DNA of 51,374 nt from Chitinophaga pinensis (GTDB lineage: Bacteria; Bacteroidota; Bacteroidia; Chitinophagales; Chitinophagaceae): assembly GCA_945862385.1 (NCBI GenBank), contig CAMAXV010000018.1, forward strand, positions 1 to 51,374, written 5' to 3'. Of this stretch, positions 7,790 to 16,190 are shown in pieces; the first letter of the stretch is position 1, and every line of letters starts with the position of its first letter. The position numbers and the translations under genes are program-made. Below the pieces are notes generated by a model. The model was not told the DNA's origin. It was given only the letters and a program-made list of their open reading frames with translations, and did no database searches.

Positions 7790-8373
7790 CCTGCTATCAT
7801 CATCAGTTCTATGAAAAGCTTATCTGCACTGTGTTTCTGATTGGCATGCACACTTTCATGTGCCAGCATTTGTTTGCCTATGCTGCTTTGCGGAGCGATG
7901 GATCTGTTCCAGAAGATGTATGAAAAAAATGAGAATGGTGTACCTTTTGCATCAGTATAAACAAGTATGTAACTGTTGATTTGTTCAGCAGGACTTGTTT
8001 TAATGAGCATGAAGATCTTATAGATGGAACGCAGGACGCCTGTTGCAATGATAAAAGAAACAATTGCCATGAGGAAATTAAACAGCAGGTGCCAGTCTAG
8101 TCCAGCCTCTACTTCAAAAGACATATTTTCAAAACTGCTGTTACCGTCTGCAATGGTCTCGGCAAGCTGATAGGAGAAAGTTGAAGTGGTTCCAATCTGA
8201 GGTTGCAATTCTATTTCAACTAAGGGGATTACCCATGATACAACTACTGCCGCAAGTAAATAGAATCGGTTAAAATGATGAAACTTTTTATCCTTGAGAA
8301 CCAGCAGGTAATATCCAAATAATACCGCACTGCAGATGAACACCTTGAACAGGTGAAAAATGGTTATCTCCAT
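7744..8373 (-). CDS. N-terminal frame of M56 (BlaR1-type) metallopeptidase, ends at frameshift
   Basis: A 209-residue frame with membrane segments at about 8-25, 36-52, 95-118 and 186-204 and the zinc motif HESVH (172-176) between the last two. This is the M56/BlaR1 membrane protease layout. It ends in NPIFWLLKKSCT, whereas related proteins continue LIRKEL..HEFIAD; that continuation exists one frame back at 7755 and downward. The codons are CTG AAA AAG AGT, and a -1 slip on AAAAAG yields LLKKELYLIHEYIAD exactly. It starts 4 bp after the BlaI gene stops, the usual BlaI-M56 order. M56 proteins cleave the BlaI-type repressor after a signal. The break could be a mutation, a sequencing error in an A-run or programmed frameshifting. 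Confidence 0.82.
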   Translation of the reverse strand: MEITIFHLFKVFICSAVLFGYYLLVLKDKKFHHFNRFYLLAAVVVSWVIPLVEIELQPQIGTTSTFSYQLAETIADGNSSFENMSFEVEAGLDWHLLFNFLMAIVSFIIATGVLRSIYKIFMLIKTSPAEQINSYILVYTDAKGTPFSFFSYIFWNRSIAPQSSIGKQMLAHESVHANQKHSADKLFIELMMIAGWFNPIFWLLKKSCT

Positions 8374-8377
8374 AAAA

Positions 8378-8740
8378 CTATTTTTTATTTTTCATTTCAC
8401 GGAGCAATAATTCCAGGTCTTTCACTTTCAAGTCTTTCTGTTGAACCATGAAGGACACCACATCTGCAAAAGATCCTTCAAAATAACCATCGACAATATT
8501 TCGAATTGTAGATCCAGAGTAATGTTCTTTTGAAACCAGCGGGAAATAACAATGGACCCTGCCATGCACTTCATGATCTACGAATCCTTTTTCAATAAGC
8601 ACCTTGATGACCGTTGCCACCGTATTGCTATGGGGCTTAGGCTCCGGCATAGCATCTGTGATAGCCTTCAGGTAAGCTTTTTCAAGCTTCCATAGCACCT
8701 GCATAACCTGCTCCTCGGCCTTGGTTAATGTCTTAATCAT
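8378..8740 (-). CDS. BlaI/MecI-family transcriptional repressor
   Basis: About 120 residues with the BlaI winged helix at the N-terminus: LTKAEEQVMQVLWKLEKAYL, then MPEPKPHSNTVATVIKVL and a C-terminal dimerisation part rich in Lys, Leu and Glu. Starting at the ATG at 8740 (MIKTLTKAEEQ) is preferred over an upstream TTG at 8746, because family members begin close to the LTKAEEQ motif and the operator abuts this ATG. It precedes the M56-amidase gene by 4 bp. BlaI proteins bind palindromes over their own promoter as dimers and are inactivated by cleavage by the M56 partner. A matching operator cluster is present at 8745-8808. Confidence 0.9.
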   Translation of the reverse strand: MIKTLTKAEEQVMQVLWKLEKAYLKAITDAMPEPKPHSNTVATVIKVLIEKGFVDHEVHGRVHCYFPLVSKEHYSGSTIRNIVDGYFEGSFADVVSFMVQQKDLKVKDLELLLREMKNKK

Positions 8741-8744
8741 GTAC

Positions 8745-8808
8745 AACTATTTTTATAGTTATACAAACATATAACTATTTATTTAGTCATACAACTATTT
8801 TTATAGTT
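8745..8808 (-). promoter_or_regulatory. blaI promoter with three BlaI operators
   Basis: On the minus strand a Bacteroidota-type promoter is visible: TTG (8792-8794), 20 bp, then TATGTTTG (8764-8771), matching TAnnTTTG. Three 16-bp sites of the form AACTAW-N4-WTAGTY overlay it. Site 1 (8745-8760) lies between the -7 box and the ATG. Site 2 (8773-8788, last base deviating) lies in the spacer. Site 3 (8793-8808) overlaps the -33 box. Sites 1 and 3 are identical (AACTAT-TTTT-ATAGTT). The leader between the promoter and the ATG at 8740 is very short, so operator occupancy would block transcription directly. Confidence 0.65.
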
Positions 8809-8853
8809 ATGGAAAATAAAGATGTTACCTCTTGCGCTAGGCACAAGCAGAAA

Positions 8854-9639
8854 CTATAAGTAGATCGTCCCGGTCATGTAATGCCTGGCTTTACCGCTGA
8901 TCAGAACGCGGTTGCCCTGATAAACACAATGCAGCCTGCCACAGCGGGGAGAAACCTGCAGGGCAGTCATTTCATCTTTCCCCAGCTTATCACGCCAATA
9001 AGGAATAAGGGTTGTATGGGCAGAACCGGTGACAGGATCTTCATTGATGCCGCTTTGCGGACCAAACCACCTAGAAACAAAATCAACTTCACCACCTTTT
9101 GCGGTAACGATGAGTCCGCGCGACTCCAAAGTAGCAATCTGTAACCAGTTGGGTTGCATGTCCCTGATCTGCTGCTCATTGGAGAAAACAACCATATAAT
9201 CATTTCTACCTCGATAGGCTTCCTGCGGTGTTTCCTGAAAACAAAGGATAAGCTGCTCATCTAACTCGACTGGCTTCAGGGTATCTGTTGGAAAATTCAG
9301 CGTGAGCAGTTCTCCAGATTTATATACGGAAAGCGGACCGCTTCGGTGAGAAAAGAAATTGATTTGATCACCGGCATAACCAAGGATATTGTATAACACA
9401 TAAGCAGAAGCGATGGTGGCATGTCCGCAAATATCCACTTCCACAGTAGGTGTAAACCAGCGGATATGATAAACATCACCCTCCTTCACAAAAAATACAG
9501 TTTCAGGCTGGTTATGTTCCATCGCAATCTGTTGCATCAATTCATCATTCAGCCATTTTTCCAGCGGCACCACAGCTGCCGGGTTTCCTCCAAATGCTTG
9601 CTCTGCAAATGCATCTACCTGATATACTTTCAATTCCAT
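8854..9639 (-). CDS. PhzF-family protein (phenazine biosynthesis-like isomerase fold)
   Basis: A 261-residue protein with the PhzF duplicated fold motifs: YQVDAFAEQAFGGNPAAVV near the start, NQPETVFFV with the family Glu (about 47), PTVEVDICGHATIASAYVL in the middle and INEDPVTGSAHTTLIPYW in the second half. Length and motifs fit the family. PhzF itself is an isomerase of phenazine synthesis, but no phenazine genes are here and most homologues have unknown substrates, so only the fold is claimed. It sits between two BlaI-M56 modules; the terminator at 9690-9715 separates it from the upstream M56 gene, so it probably has its own promoter. Confidence 0.9.
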   Translation of the reverse strand: MELKVYQVDAFAEQAFGGNPAAVVPLEKWLNDELMQQIAMEHNQPETVFFVKEGDVYHIRWFTPTVEVDICGHATIASAYVLYNILGYAGDQINFFSHRSGPLSVYKSGELLTLNFPTDTLKPVELDEQLILCFQETPQEAYRGRNDYMVVFSNEQQIRDMQPNWLQIATLESRGLIVTAKGGEVDFVSRWFGPQSGINEDPVTGSAHTTLIPYWRDKLGKDEMTALQVSPRCGRLHCVYQGNRVLISGKARHYMTGTIYL

Positions 9640-9689
9640 GGTGAAAATTATTAAGTATGAAATTAAGTGATTTGTAGACGATAAGCTAT

Positions 9690-9715
9690 AAAAAAAGCGA
9701 CCCTTTGGGCCGCTT
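9690..9715 (-). terminator. Rho-independent terminator of the second BlaI-M56 operon
   Basis: On the minus strand, after the M56 gene stop at 9773, the sequence forms AAGCGGCCC-AAA-GGGTCGCTT with one G-U pair (9695-9715), followed by a run of seven T. It fits a rho-independent terminator and separates the M56 operon from phzF. Confidence 0.8.
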
Positions 9716-9772
9716 ACTTAAACCATACATAGTCCATGTGCACTCCGGTTAAAAAAGAGAAGCTTACATGAA

Positions 9773-11734
9773 TTATTTCTTTGTGGTAATTTCTATTACC
9801 CCATTTTTACCTTTCTCCCCATATTTTTTAATTGCATTTTCACCTTTCAGAACATTAATCATTTTAATGGAAGTCGGATCAACGTCTTTCATACTTCCAG
9901 ACTCCATTTCCTTGCCATCAATAACATACAGTACATCTTTGGGCAATTCAGTTTTTTCTGTTGATTTCTGCACATAAGTGACGGTTTTTTTACCATCCTT
10001 ATCCGTTGTTGTGACAGTTAATGTTTTAGGATCTTTTTTAACTTCTTCTACAACCTTATCATCAGTGGTTCGAAACGTGATTGTACTCACATTCGAATTT
10101 TTTTTATAGCCAGTAACAGTTATTGGTTCATTAGGGTCTGTTTTAGCTTTTTCTACAATTTTATCATCACTCGCCCGGACTATGGTGGCACTCACATTGG
10201 AATTTTTTTTAAATCCTGTGACAGTTACTACTTCTGAAGTATCAACTGATATATGAATGTTGCTGACGTTTCCTTGCAGAGGAACAGCAACCTTTGCCTT
10301 TCCATCAAACATCACCGAATCCACTTTCACCGTTACAATCTTTTTCCCATCAGCAGAATTTGCGTCAGTCCAGGTCATACTATTCAATTTTGTCCCTGAA
10401 ACCAAAGTACTATTTACTGCATCGAGAACAATCTCTTTGATGGTGGACGGATCAATTTTATCCAGGTCAGCAGGTGAGATTTCTTTTCCATTGATGATAA
10501 CCCGTGGAGCTTTGGAGCCATCTGTACCACCACGTAAACGAATGGCGTCCGGTGTAGTTATATATGTAGTTCCTGCAGACATGCTGTCTGCGGATATGAA
10601 CATGATTTTTTTCTCAGTGTACAAAGGAGATCCTTCTGCTGAGACCTTCTTATTTGAAAGACCAGCCAACTCAGTCAAGGGTACTTTAAACAATTCTTTT
10701 TTTGACTTGATATCTTTAAAAGAAGCCACATCCCCATCAATATCGATTTGAAAACTTCCTTTGATTTGTCCAGTTTTAGGATCGCGGTACTTTGCAGGAA
10801 CCGTATCCAACTTGCTTGCCTCAATGGCTGCTTCGTCCACTTGAATGTTCGGATTTTCCGACAATGAATCTTTAATGGTAAAGGATAAAAGAACCAGAAT
10901 ACCTATAGCTACTGGCAGAATGAGTAAGCGTCTGGCATAGCTATAGCTCACTTTTTTGGAAGATGTCAACATAATAATGCGTCTTTTGATTGATGAATAA
11001 AAAAATGATTGTCCAACTGATAAACTATTTGAATGATAATGTGCCTTTAATAACATTTCCGCCAGCACAGCCGCATCCTCACCAGCAACAGCCTCTTCAT
11101 CTGCAATGAATTCATGCACCACTTCGAGTTCTTTTCTGATGAGCCAGTAAAATGGATTCATCCAAAAAAGATAAGTGGAAAAAGCAACAAAGAGCTTGTC
11201 GTAAGAATGGTACTGTTCTATATGCGTCAACTCATGTTTCAACATGCGTTGCCCGGTCTCATCATGAACAGGAAGATCTTTTCTCCAGAATAGATTTCTG
11301 AAAAAGGAAAAAGGAGCTTCGTCTAATGCGGTTTCAATAAAATCAAACCGCTCCATCACGGTAACTTTTCCTTTTGATTTAAGTAGGTAAACCTTTATGA
11401 CACCCACTCCAAACAGGATAAGAAGACCCGCAGAAACCAATGAAAGTGCCCATACAAGTACCTGGTCCCATGCGAGACCCTGTTTCTCGGGTATTACACT
11501 TTCAGACTGGTACATGTATTGTACAACCTGTTGAACAGGTTCTGAATCAGGTGTAGATATAGTAAACCAATGCAAATCAAGCAATGGCAAGCTCAAACTC
11601 AGCAATACAGTGCCCACGAGGTAAAAGCGGTTGTAATAATGAAACCTTGTATTGCGCAAACCAATCCAGTAATATCCCAGTAAAATTCCTGATACCAGGA
11701 TTGCCTTCAGGATGTAAATGAATAGAGGTAACAT
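9773..11734 (-). CDS. M56 (BlaR1-type) metallopeptidase with TonB-plug-like C-terminal tail
   Basis: A 653-residue protein. Membrane segments lie at about 5-25, 37-53, 92-115 and 182-198, with HELTH at 167-171 and the Glu ligand in VVHEFIADEE (208), so the M56 site is complete. A fourth/fifth span at about 269-285 leads to a long periplasmic tail. The tail holds two near-identical repeats, VTGFKKNSNVSATIVR (504 on) and VTGYKKNSNVSTITFR (540 on), and two segments like TonB-receptor plug motifs: PRVIINGKEISPADLDKIDP (410-429) and VIDGKEMESGSMKDVDP with YGEKGKNGVIEITTKK at the very end. Similar tails are known in M56 proteins of Bacteroidota, but their role is unclear. It follows the BlaI gene by 4 bp. 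Confidence 0.88.
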   Translation of the reverse strand: MLPLFIYILKAILVSGILLGYYWIGLRNTRFHYYNRFYLVGTVLLSLSLPLLDLHWFTISTPDSEPVQQVVQYMYQSESVIPEKQGLAWDQVLVWALSLVSAGLLILFGVGVIKVYLLKSKGKVTVMERFDFIETALDEAPFSFFRNLFWRKDLPVHDETGQRMLKHELTHIEQYHSYDKLFVAFSTYLFWMNPFYWLIRKELEVVHEFIADEEAVAGEDAAVLAEMLLKAHYHSNSLSVGQSFFYSSIKRRIIMLTSSKKVSYSYARRLLILPVAIGILVLLSFTIKDSLSENPNIQVDEAAIEASKLDTVPAKYRDPKTGQIKGSFQIDIDGDVASFKDIKSKKELFKVPLTELAGLSNKKVSAEGSPLYTEKKIMFISADSMSAGTTYITTPDAIRLRGGTDGSKAPRVIINGKEISPADLDKIDPSTIKEIVLDAVNSTLVSGTKLNSMTWTDANSADGKKIVTVKVDSVMFDGKAKVAVPLQGNVSNIHISVDTSEVVTVTGFKKNSNVSATIVRASDDKIVEKAKTDPNEPITVTGYKKNSNVSTITFRTTDDKVVEEVKKDPKTLTVTTTDKDGKKTVTYVQKSTEKTELPKDVLYVIDGKEMESGSMKDVDPTSIKMINVLKGENAIKKYGEKGKNGVIEITTKK

Positions 11735-11738
11735 AAAA

Positions 11739-12104
11739 TTATTTTTTCTTTTTAATCTGCTTTAATAATAGTTCAAGGTCTTCAACAGACAATTTCTTTT
11801 TGTCGACCAAAAAAGAAACAACTTCCTTATATGAACCTTCAAAATACCCTTTGGTAATTCCAGCTATAGACCCTGAAGTGTACTCGTCTCTTGTCAACAC
11901 CGGATAGTACAAATTGTACCTGTTTGGCGTTTTGATGCCCACGACTTCCTTCTCTACCAAAATCTTTAAAAGTGTGGCAACTGTGTTGTGGTGTGGCTTG
12001 GGATCTGGCATGGCTTCTACTATATCCTTTAAATAACCACCCTCGTCCAAACGCCACAGGGCTTGCATGATCTGCTCTTCTGCCCTGGTCAACGTCTTGT
12101 TCAT
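11739..12104 (-). CDS. BlaI/MecI-family transcriptional repressor (second copy)
   Basis: A 121-residue paralogue of the repressor at 8378-8740: LTRAEEQIMQALWRLDEGGY, then MPDPKPHHNTVATLLKILVE and a C-terminal helix SVEDLELLLKQIKKKK. The start at 12104 directly abuts an operator-like palindrome. The gene is followed after 4 bp by the M56 gene at 9773-11734. By family knowledge it represses its own operon and is inactivated by its M56 partner. Because the operators of the two modules are alike, cross-talk between the two repressors is possible. Confidence 0.9.
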   Translation of the reverse strand: MNKTLTRAEEQIMQALWRLDEGGYLKDIVEAMPDPKPHHNTVATLLKILVEKEVVGIKTPNRYNLYYPVLTRDEYTSGSIAGITKGYFEGSYKEVVSFLVDKKKLSVEDLELLLKQIKKKK

Positions 12105-12151
12105 AACTAATAATTTAGTCGAAATTAAAACTAAAGTTTTAGTTTATAAAA
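12105..12151 (-). promoter_or_regulatory. Second blaI promoter with two BlaI operators
   Basis: The layout mirrors the first blaI promoter. AACTAA-TAAT-TTAGTC (12105-12120) lies between the ATG and a -7-like box TAATTTCG (minus strand, 12120-12127, one mismatch to TAnnTTTG). AACTAA-AGTT-TTAGTT (12129-12144, inside an 18-bp palindrome at 12128-12145) lies in the spacer. A T-rich -33 region is at 12148-12151. The -33 assignment is weak; the two palindromes are clear. The divergent sigma-factor gene starts at 12212, so occupancy here could also influence that promoter. Confidence 0.55.
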
Positions 12152-12211
12152 TATTTTTTGCATCACCTGCAACGCTGGAATCCTTTAACTTGTCAGTTGG
12201 ATGTATAAACG

Positions 12212-12751
12212 ATGCAAAACGAGGAACTGATTAAAGCTTGCAGGAATGGTGAACGTGCAGCCCAGAAAAGGTTGTACGATGCTTACGCCCCGCAAATGAT
12301 GGGTGTTTGCTACCGCTATGCCCAGAGCCTGCAGGAAGCGGAAGATATGCTGCAGGATGCATTCATCAGGGTGTTCAGTAACCTGGATCAGTTTCGTTCT
12401 GAAGGTGAACCTGGAGCCTGGATCAGAAGGATTGTAGTAAACTGTGCCATAAATGCCATACGGAAGCGGAAAATGCAGATTTCAGCGTGGGACAATCAAC
12501 CTGAAGAACTGCATCCTATTACAGATACGGATCCTGAAATCAAGTTGGGTGCCAAAGAACTGGCAGACATGATTCAAAAACTGCCGGATGGTTACCGAAT
12601 CGTTTTCAACCTGCATGCTGTGGAAGGATACACACACGAAGAGATCGGAAAGGTGCTGGGCATCAAACCTGCTTCTTCCCGTTCCCAATACCTCAGAGCA
12701 AGAGCTTTACTGGCTAAACAGGTTAATCTACTTCAACAAAAATCAAAATAA
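12212..12751 (+). CDS. ECF RNA polymerase sigma factor (sigma-70 family)
   Basis: A 179-residue protein with both ECF domains. Region 2 spans about 10-80: YDAYAPQMMGVCYRYAQSLQ, then EDMLQDAFIRVF and NLDQFRSEGEPGAWIRRIVV. Region 4 spans about 115-170: LADMIQKLPDGYRIVFNLHA, then EGYTHEEIGKVLGIKPASSR and SQYLRARALL. It opens a plus-strand unit with the two membrane-envelope genes that follow (7 and 3 bp gaps). The next gene has an anti-sigma-like N-terminus, so the pair may form a signal-responsive regulon. The target promoters are unknown. Confidence 0.92.
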   Translation: MQNEELIKACRNGERAAQKRLYDAYAPQMMGVCYRYAQSLQEAEDMLQDAFIRVFSNLDQFRSEGEPGAWIRRIVVNCAINAIRKRKMQISAWDNQPEELHPITDTDPEIKLGAKELADMIQKLPDGYRIVFNLHAVEGYTHEEIGKVLGIKPASSRSQYLRARALLAKQVNLLQQKSK

Positions 12752-12758
12752 TCCAGCC

Positions 12759-13928
12759 ATGGATAATGATAAATTTAAAAAACAGTCGCAGGAAATCCTG
12801 TCCTCCTTCACTCAGGATCCTCCTGATCAGGTTTGGCATGCCATCAACTCCAGGCTGGATGCGAGAAAGAAAAAAAGGAGAATTCTTTTATGGCTATTGC
12901 CGCTCTCCATTTTAGCCGGAGTGATAAGTATTATCCCAGAGCAAGAAACACCAAAAAACACCCCAAATAATCTACAAAGCCTTCAGCAGCAATCAGCTCC
13001 AAAAGCAGATCAACTTCCCGCAGCTGAGATTGCTGAGCACGCATCAGGTCAACAAGAAACAACACAGTTGAATGATGTAACAGTTCAAAATCACAGCAAT
13101 AAAGCTTCTGAATCGTATCCTGTAAAAACAACAGCAGGTAAAAAACATAAACTCAAGGAGGCATATGCTGATGAATTAATGCAATCGGAACCAGAAAACA
13201 CCGCTAACCCTATAGAAGCATTTCAAAGCGAGGAATTACCTTTTAAAGCGCTTTCGCTTGTTGAACCCGTGTGGCAGTCTGATATCACTTCCCCCAAACC
13301 CATCAACCGTTATCCATCAGTAAATAAGGATACCGTTATCATCCTCACCTGTGTTCCACAAAAATCAAAACCAGGAAAACTAATCTCATGGCACTACAGC
13401 GGAGCTTACTCCTTTCATGGAACAGGCGACCTGGAGGGAATGCAGCTGGAGTGGGGTTTCTCAAAACCCATCAATAGGTATTTCGCTTTCTATAACAATG
13501 TAGGTGTAAGTCTGCACGGAGGCAGTGTTGTACAACCCCTTAACCTGAATATTTTGGTTGGTCCATCTGCAGCTCTGCCTGTTGGACAAGGTTCCGTTTA
13601 CGAAATAACCTCAGCTATCCAGACAGCACCAACGCTGCTGGGCTCAGTACCCGCTACACCGCTTCGCTTTGGAGTGGGCGGACTGGTGCGATACCAGTTT
13701 TATTCAGGAGGAAATGGATATGGTGTACAGCGAAATCAAAATATGCAAACATTTACCCTGAGAGGTGGTAATTACAATGGCCTCTCATTGGGCTATCGGG
13801 TTGTAGTTGGACTTGAACTCCTCAACACCAAAAAAAATAAGCTGCAATTCCAGGCTGGGTTCCAGAATGATACAAGGGGTGATGTCATAACCGGACTGGG
13901 ATTAAGCTGGCAATACACAAAACAATAA
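12759..13928 (+). CDS. One-span membrane protein with C-terminal beta-barrel-like domain (anti-sigma-like position)
   Basis: The ATG at 12759, 7 bp after the sigma-factor stop, gives 389 residues; longer in-frame starts lie inside the sigma gene and are unlikely. A charged cytoplasmic head (about 1-40, DKFKKQSQEILSSF, then DARKKKRR) precedes one span (about 42-58, ILLWLLPLSILAGVISII). A long Gln/Ser/Thr/Glu-rich linker follows (60-200). The last about 200 residues alternate like an outer-membrane beta-barrel (WHYSGAYSFHG, GVSLHGGSVV, GLSLGYRVVVGLEL, GLGLSWQYTKQ end). No clear anti-sigma motif is visible; the call rests on position and topology. A protein with one inner-membrane span and a barrel-like tail is odd. 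Confidence 0.75.
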   Translation: MDNDKFKKQSQEILSSFTQDPPDQVWHAINSRLDARKKKRRILLWLLPLSILAGVISIIPEQETPKNTPNNLQSLQQQSAPKADQLPAAEIAEHASGQQETTQLNDVTVQNHSNKASESYPVKTTAGKKHKLKEAYADELMQSEPENTANPIEAFQSEELPFKALSLVEPVWQSDITSPKPINRYPSVNKDTVIILTCVPQKSKPGKLISWHYSGAYSFHGTGDLEGMQLEWGFSKPINRYFAFYNNVGVSLHGGSVVQPLNLNILVGPSAALPVGQGSVYEITSAIQTAPTLLGSVPATPLRFGVGGLVRYQFYSGGNGYGVQRNQNMQTFTLRGGNYNGLSLGYRVVVGLELLNTKKNKLQFQAGFQNDTRGDVITGLGLSWQYTKQ

Positions 13929-13931
13929 CGT

Positions 13932-14582
13932 ATGTTGAAGTACCTGATTTTTATTTGCACAATGTTTTTAACAGTAACCACTTTTGCCCAACAACCTGCC
14001 AATGAGAAAGAACCAATTATTCAAATTTCCGGTGGATACAGCAGACAAATCAATCATGATCTTGATGGATTTTCGCTCGATATAACGGGAATGAAAGCTA
14101 TTGGCAAAAAATGGTTCCTGCAGTATGGCGGTAGCTTTCAGCAGTATTGGGGCGTTGATAAAAAATTTGATCAGTTCCTCAATTCATTCGATGCATCAAC
14201 ATTACAACTGATTGAACTTGCACCATTAAGACTACAAACTGCGGGTATTCAGTTGCAGGCAGGAATTGGACGAAACATCACCAGGTACCTGAGTTTTGGG
14301 ATGAATATCTTGGGGCGGTATCAGGGTACATCTGTTCCGGAATCTTATGTAGTCGTGGATGTTAGTTCAAATATGGGTTCCGGTATTCAGATTATTGATC
14401 CTGGATATAGAATTGACAACTCCCCAGAACAACAACTTACTGCAGGAGCCAATTGCTACCTGCTTTATTCTCCATGGAGTAAAAAATGGTGGTTACCTGG
14501 CATTAAAATAATCTGGCAATCCGATTTAAAAAACAATACATTACTTAGTACCCATTTTAACTGGGCGGTTAAGTTTCAATAA
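13932..14582 (+). CDS. Small outer-membrane beta-barrel-like protein
   Basis: A 216-residue secreted protein with a signal peptide (about 1-20, LIFICTMFLTVTTFAQQ) and alternating aromatic/glycine strands (FLQYGGSFQQYWG, GIQLQAGIGRNITRYLSFGM), ending in LLSTHFNWAVKFQ, which has the terminal aromatic residue common in barrels. It follows the previous gene by 3 bp, and the two share the barrel-like style, so they probably work together. No specific family was recognised. Confidence 0.75.
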   Translation: MLKYLIFICTMFLTVTTFAQQPANEKEPIIQISGGYSRQINHDLDGFSLDITGMKAIGKKWFLQYGGSFQQYWGVDKKFDQFLNSFDASTLQLIELAPLRLQTAGIQLQAGIGRNITRYLSFGMNILGRYQGTSVPESYVVVDVSSNMGSGIQIIDPGYRIDNSPEQQLTAGANCYLLYSPWSKKWWLPGIKIIWQSDLKNNTLLSTHFNWAVKFQ

Positions 14583-14595
14583 AACGAGTAGTTGA

Positions 14596-16131
14596 TTAAA
14601 ACTGAACTTTGGCAAAGCTCAGAAAACTGTTATTCAAGCAAGGTATAATCAATTCGTTGACTGCAATCTGTTTGGCGAACTTAGACATATACCTATAGTC
14701 TGTCCGAAGGTCTTTGAGTGTTGGCAATCTCCTGATCCGCTCACCGGCTTTCCATGAAACTGCATTTAGTAATAATCCTGCTTTCTCCTTCTGATTGAAT
14801 AACAACTTTAAATCAGAACCATTTTTCATCAGATAATAAGAAATTAAGGTAGACGTATTTTCTTCTGACTGTGTTTTTCTGAGTAACTGCACTTCCTGTT
14901 GTACGCTGGAACTATCCATGGAAAAAATGAGGACATTGCCAGCAATATTTTTCAAAATTGATTTGGGGTCAATAGGCAATCGGAATGGATTATAAGGGGT
15001 ATTGGTCATGGTAAAAACCGGACCATTACCAGAGAAGTCGTTGTATTGCATTCTGCCCGGCAAACTGTTATCCAGGTAAGGATTGAACAGCCTTTCCGTC
15101 CCTCTTCCACCCTCTGAATATCTCTTTTCCATCACCAACGCATATCCACCATTGGTATAGGGTATAATCTCATCAATCACAAATTCGTTGAAAACAGAGC
15201 GCTCAATATTATTACGGATTTTAACCTCACTCCTCAGGCTATCTGAGAAGAATGTATTTTGTCCGCCTGCAATACTGTTGTTATCCATTCTGATACCTGC
15301 AGAAAAAAAACCATCCACATCTGATTTCTTACCCCGCGCAAATAATCCAGCAACGATGATACGTTCGTGCAGGTTATCTACCTGAAGCCTGAGGTTTTGA
15401 ATGGCAAGGTCTCCAAATCGTACAGTGGCCATGCGGATGGTATCCAGGTATGCAGGCTTGATTAGAATATCTACCCTTCTGAGATTCTCCGTTTCGCTTC
15501 TTGGGATGGCCCTGGAAAATACAAGGTCTCCGTTATTGGCCAGCGTAAAATCCCTGATCATCTCAGCACCACCAGGAGAACCGATCAATATCCTGGTTTT
15601 TTGAAGCAGGTTGATTTTCTCATCATAGAGGTGTGTGATAATTTCAAATATCTGTTCTGTATTGACAAGGGGCTGAATAACCATGAGTCTTGCATTGTGC
15701 TGACTTTGCAAAATATTATACAACCCAATATCTCGGCTATCGGCAATGGCAACAGAATCCAGGTTTTCTGGTTCCCGGGCAACACGCACATCCGTATTAA
15801 ACCTGACAAGACTGCAAAAGAGCATGCGGTTCTTCTCATGCTGATAAAACAACAACAACTGTTTGTCTACTTTAAGGAATTCTACTTTAAGCACCCTCCT
15901 TGGTAAAAAATCCAGCTCCATCTTTCTGGCAAGAGACATGTCATTGTTGAAAACAGAGATATAATGCCTTCCCCGGATATTTCTGTAAATAAGGATTTGT
16001 TTACCAAACCTGCCAATGATATCAAATGAACTGCTTTTATCATTGCTGCTCTCCAATGCGGAATAGCTAATCTCCTGCGATTGCAGGGAATTGATCCAAA
16101 AGCAGAGAATCAGGATGATGCTACCTTTCAT
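14596..16131 (-). CDS. Secreted protein of unknown function
   Basis: A 511-residue protein with a signal peptide (about 1-18, IILILCFWINSLQS). The rest is beta-rich with repeated patterns of the type FGKQILIYRNIRGRHYISVF, with no catalytic motif that I recognise. Length and pattern could suit a propeller-like or other beta-sheet protein, but this is only a guess from composition. It converges with the sigma-factor operon (13-bp gap), and its upstream side faces the terminator of the cytochrome/YceI operon, so it has its own promoter. I do not assign a function. Confidence 0.7.
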   Translation of the reverse strand: MKGSIILILCFWINSLQSQEISYSALESSNDKSSSFDIIGRFGKQILIYRNIRGRHYISVFNNDMSLARKMELDFLPRRVLKVEFLKVDKQLLLFYQHEKNRMLFCSLVRFNTDVRVAREPENLDSVAIADSRDIGLYNILQSQHNARLMVIQPLVNTEQIFEIITHLYDEKINLLQKTRILIGSPGGAEMIRDFTLANNGDLVFSRAIPRSETENLRRVDILIKPAYLDTIRMATVRFGDLAIQNLRLQVDNLHERIIVAGLFARGKKSDVDGFFSAGIRMDNNSIAGGQNTFFSDSLRSEVKIRNNIERSVFNEFVIDEIIPYTNGGYALVMEKRYSEGGRGTERLFNPYLDNSLPGRMQYNDFSGNGPVFTMTNTPYNPFRLPIDPKSILKNIAGNVLIFSMDSSSVQQEVQLLRKTQSEENTSTLISYYLMKNGSDLKLLFNQKEKAGLLLNAVSWKAGERIRRLPTLKDLRTDYRYMSKFAKQIAVNELIIPCLNNSFLSFAKVQF

Positions 16132-16190
16132 AGTGACTATAAAACAAATTTAAACCCAAAGGGTTGTATTCCATCTGATAACAGGTATAA

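Noticed and set aside
12588-12758. Longer N-terminus of the membrane protein starting inside the sigma-factor gene
   Set aside because: It overlaps the sigma-factor coding region by 164 bp; the ATG at 12759 gives a normal 7-bp gap and a sensible cytoplasmic head.
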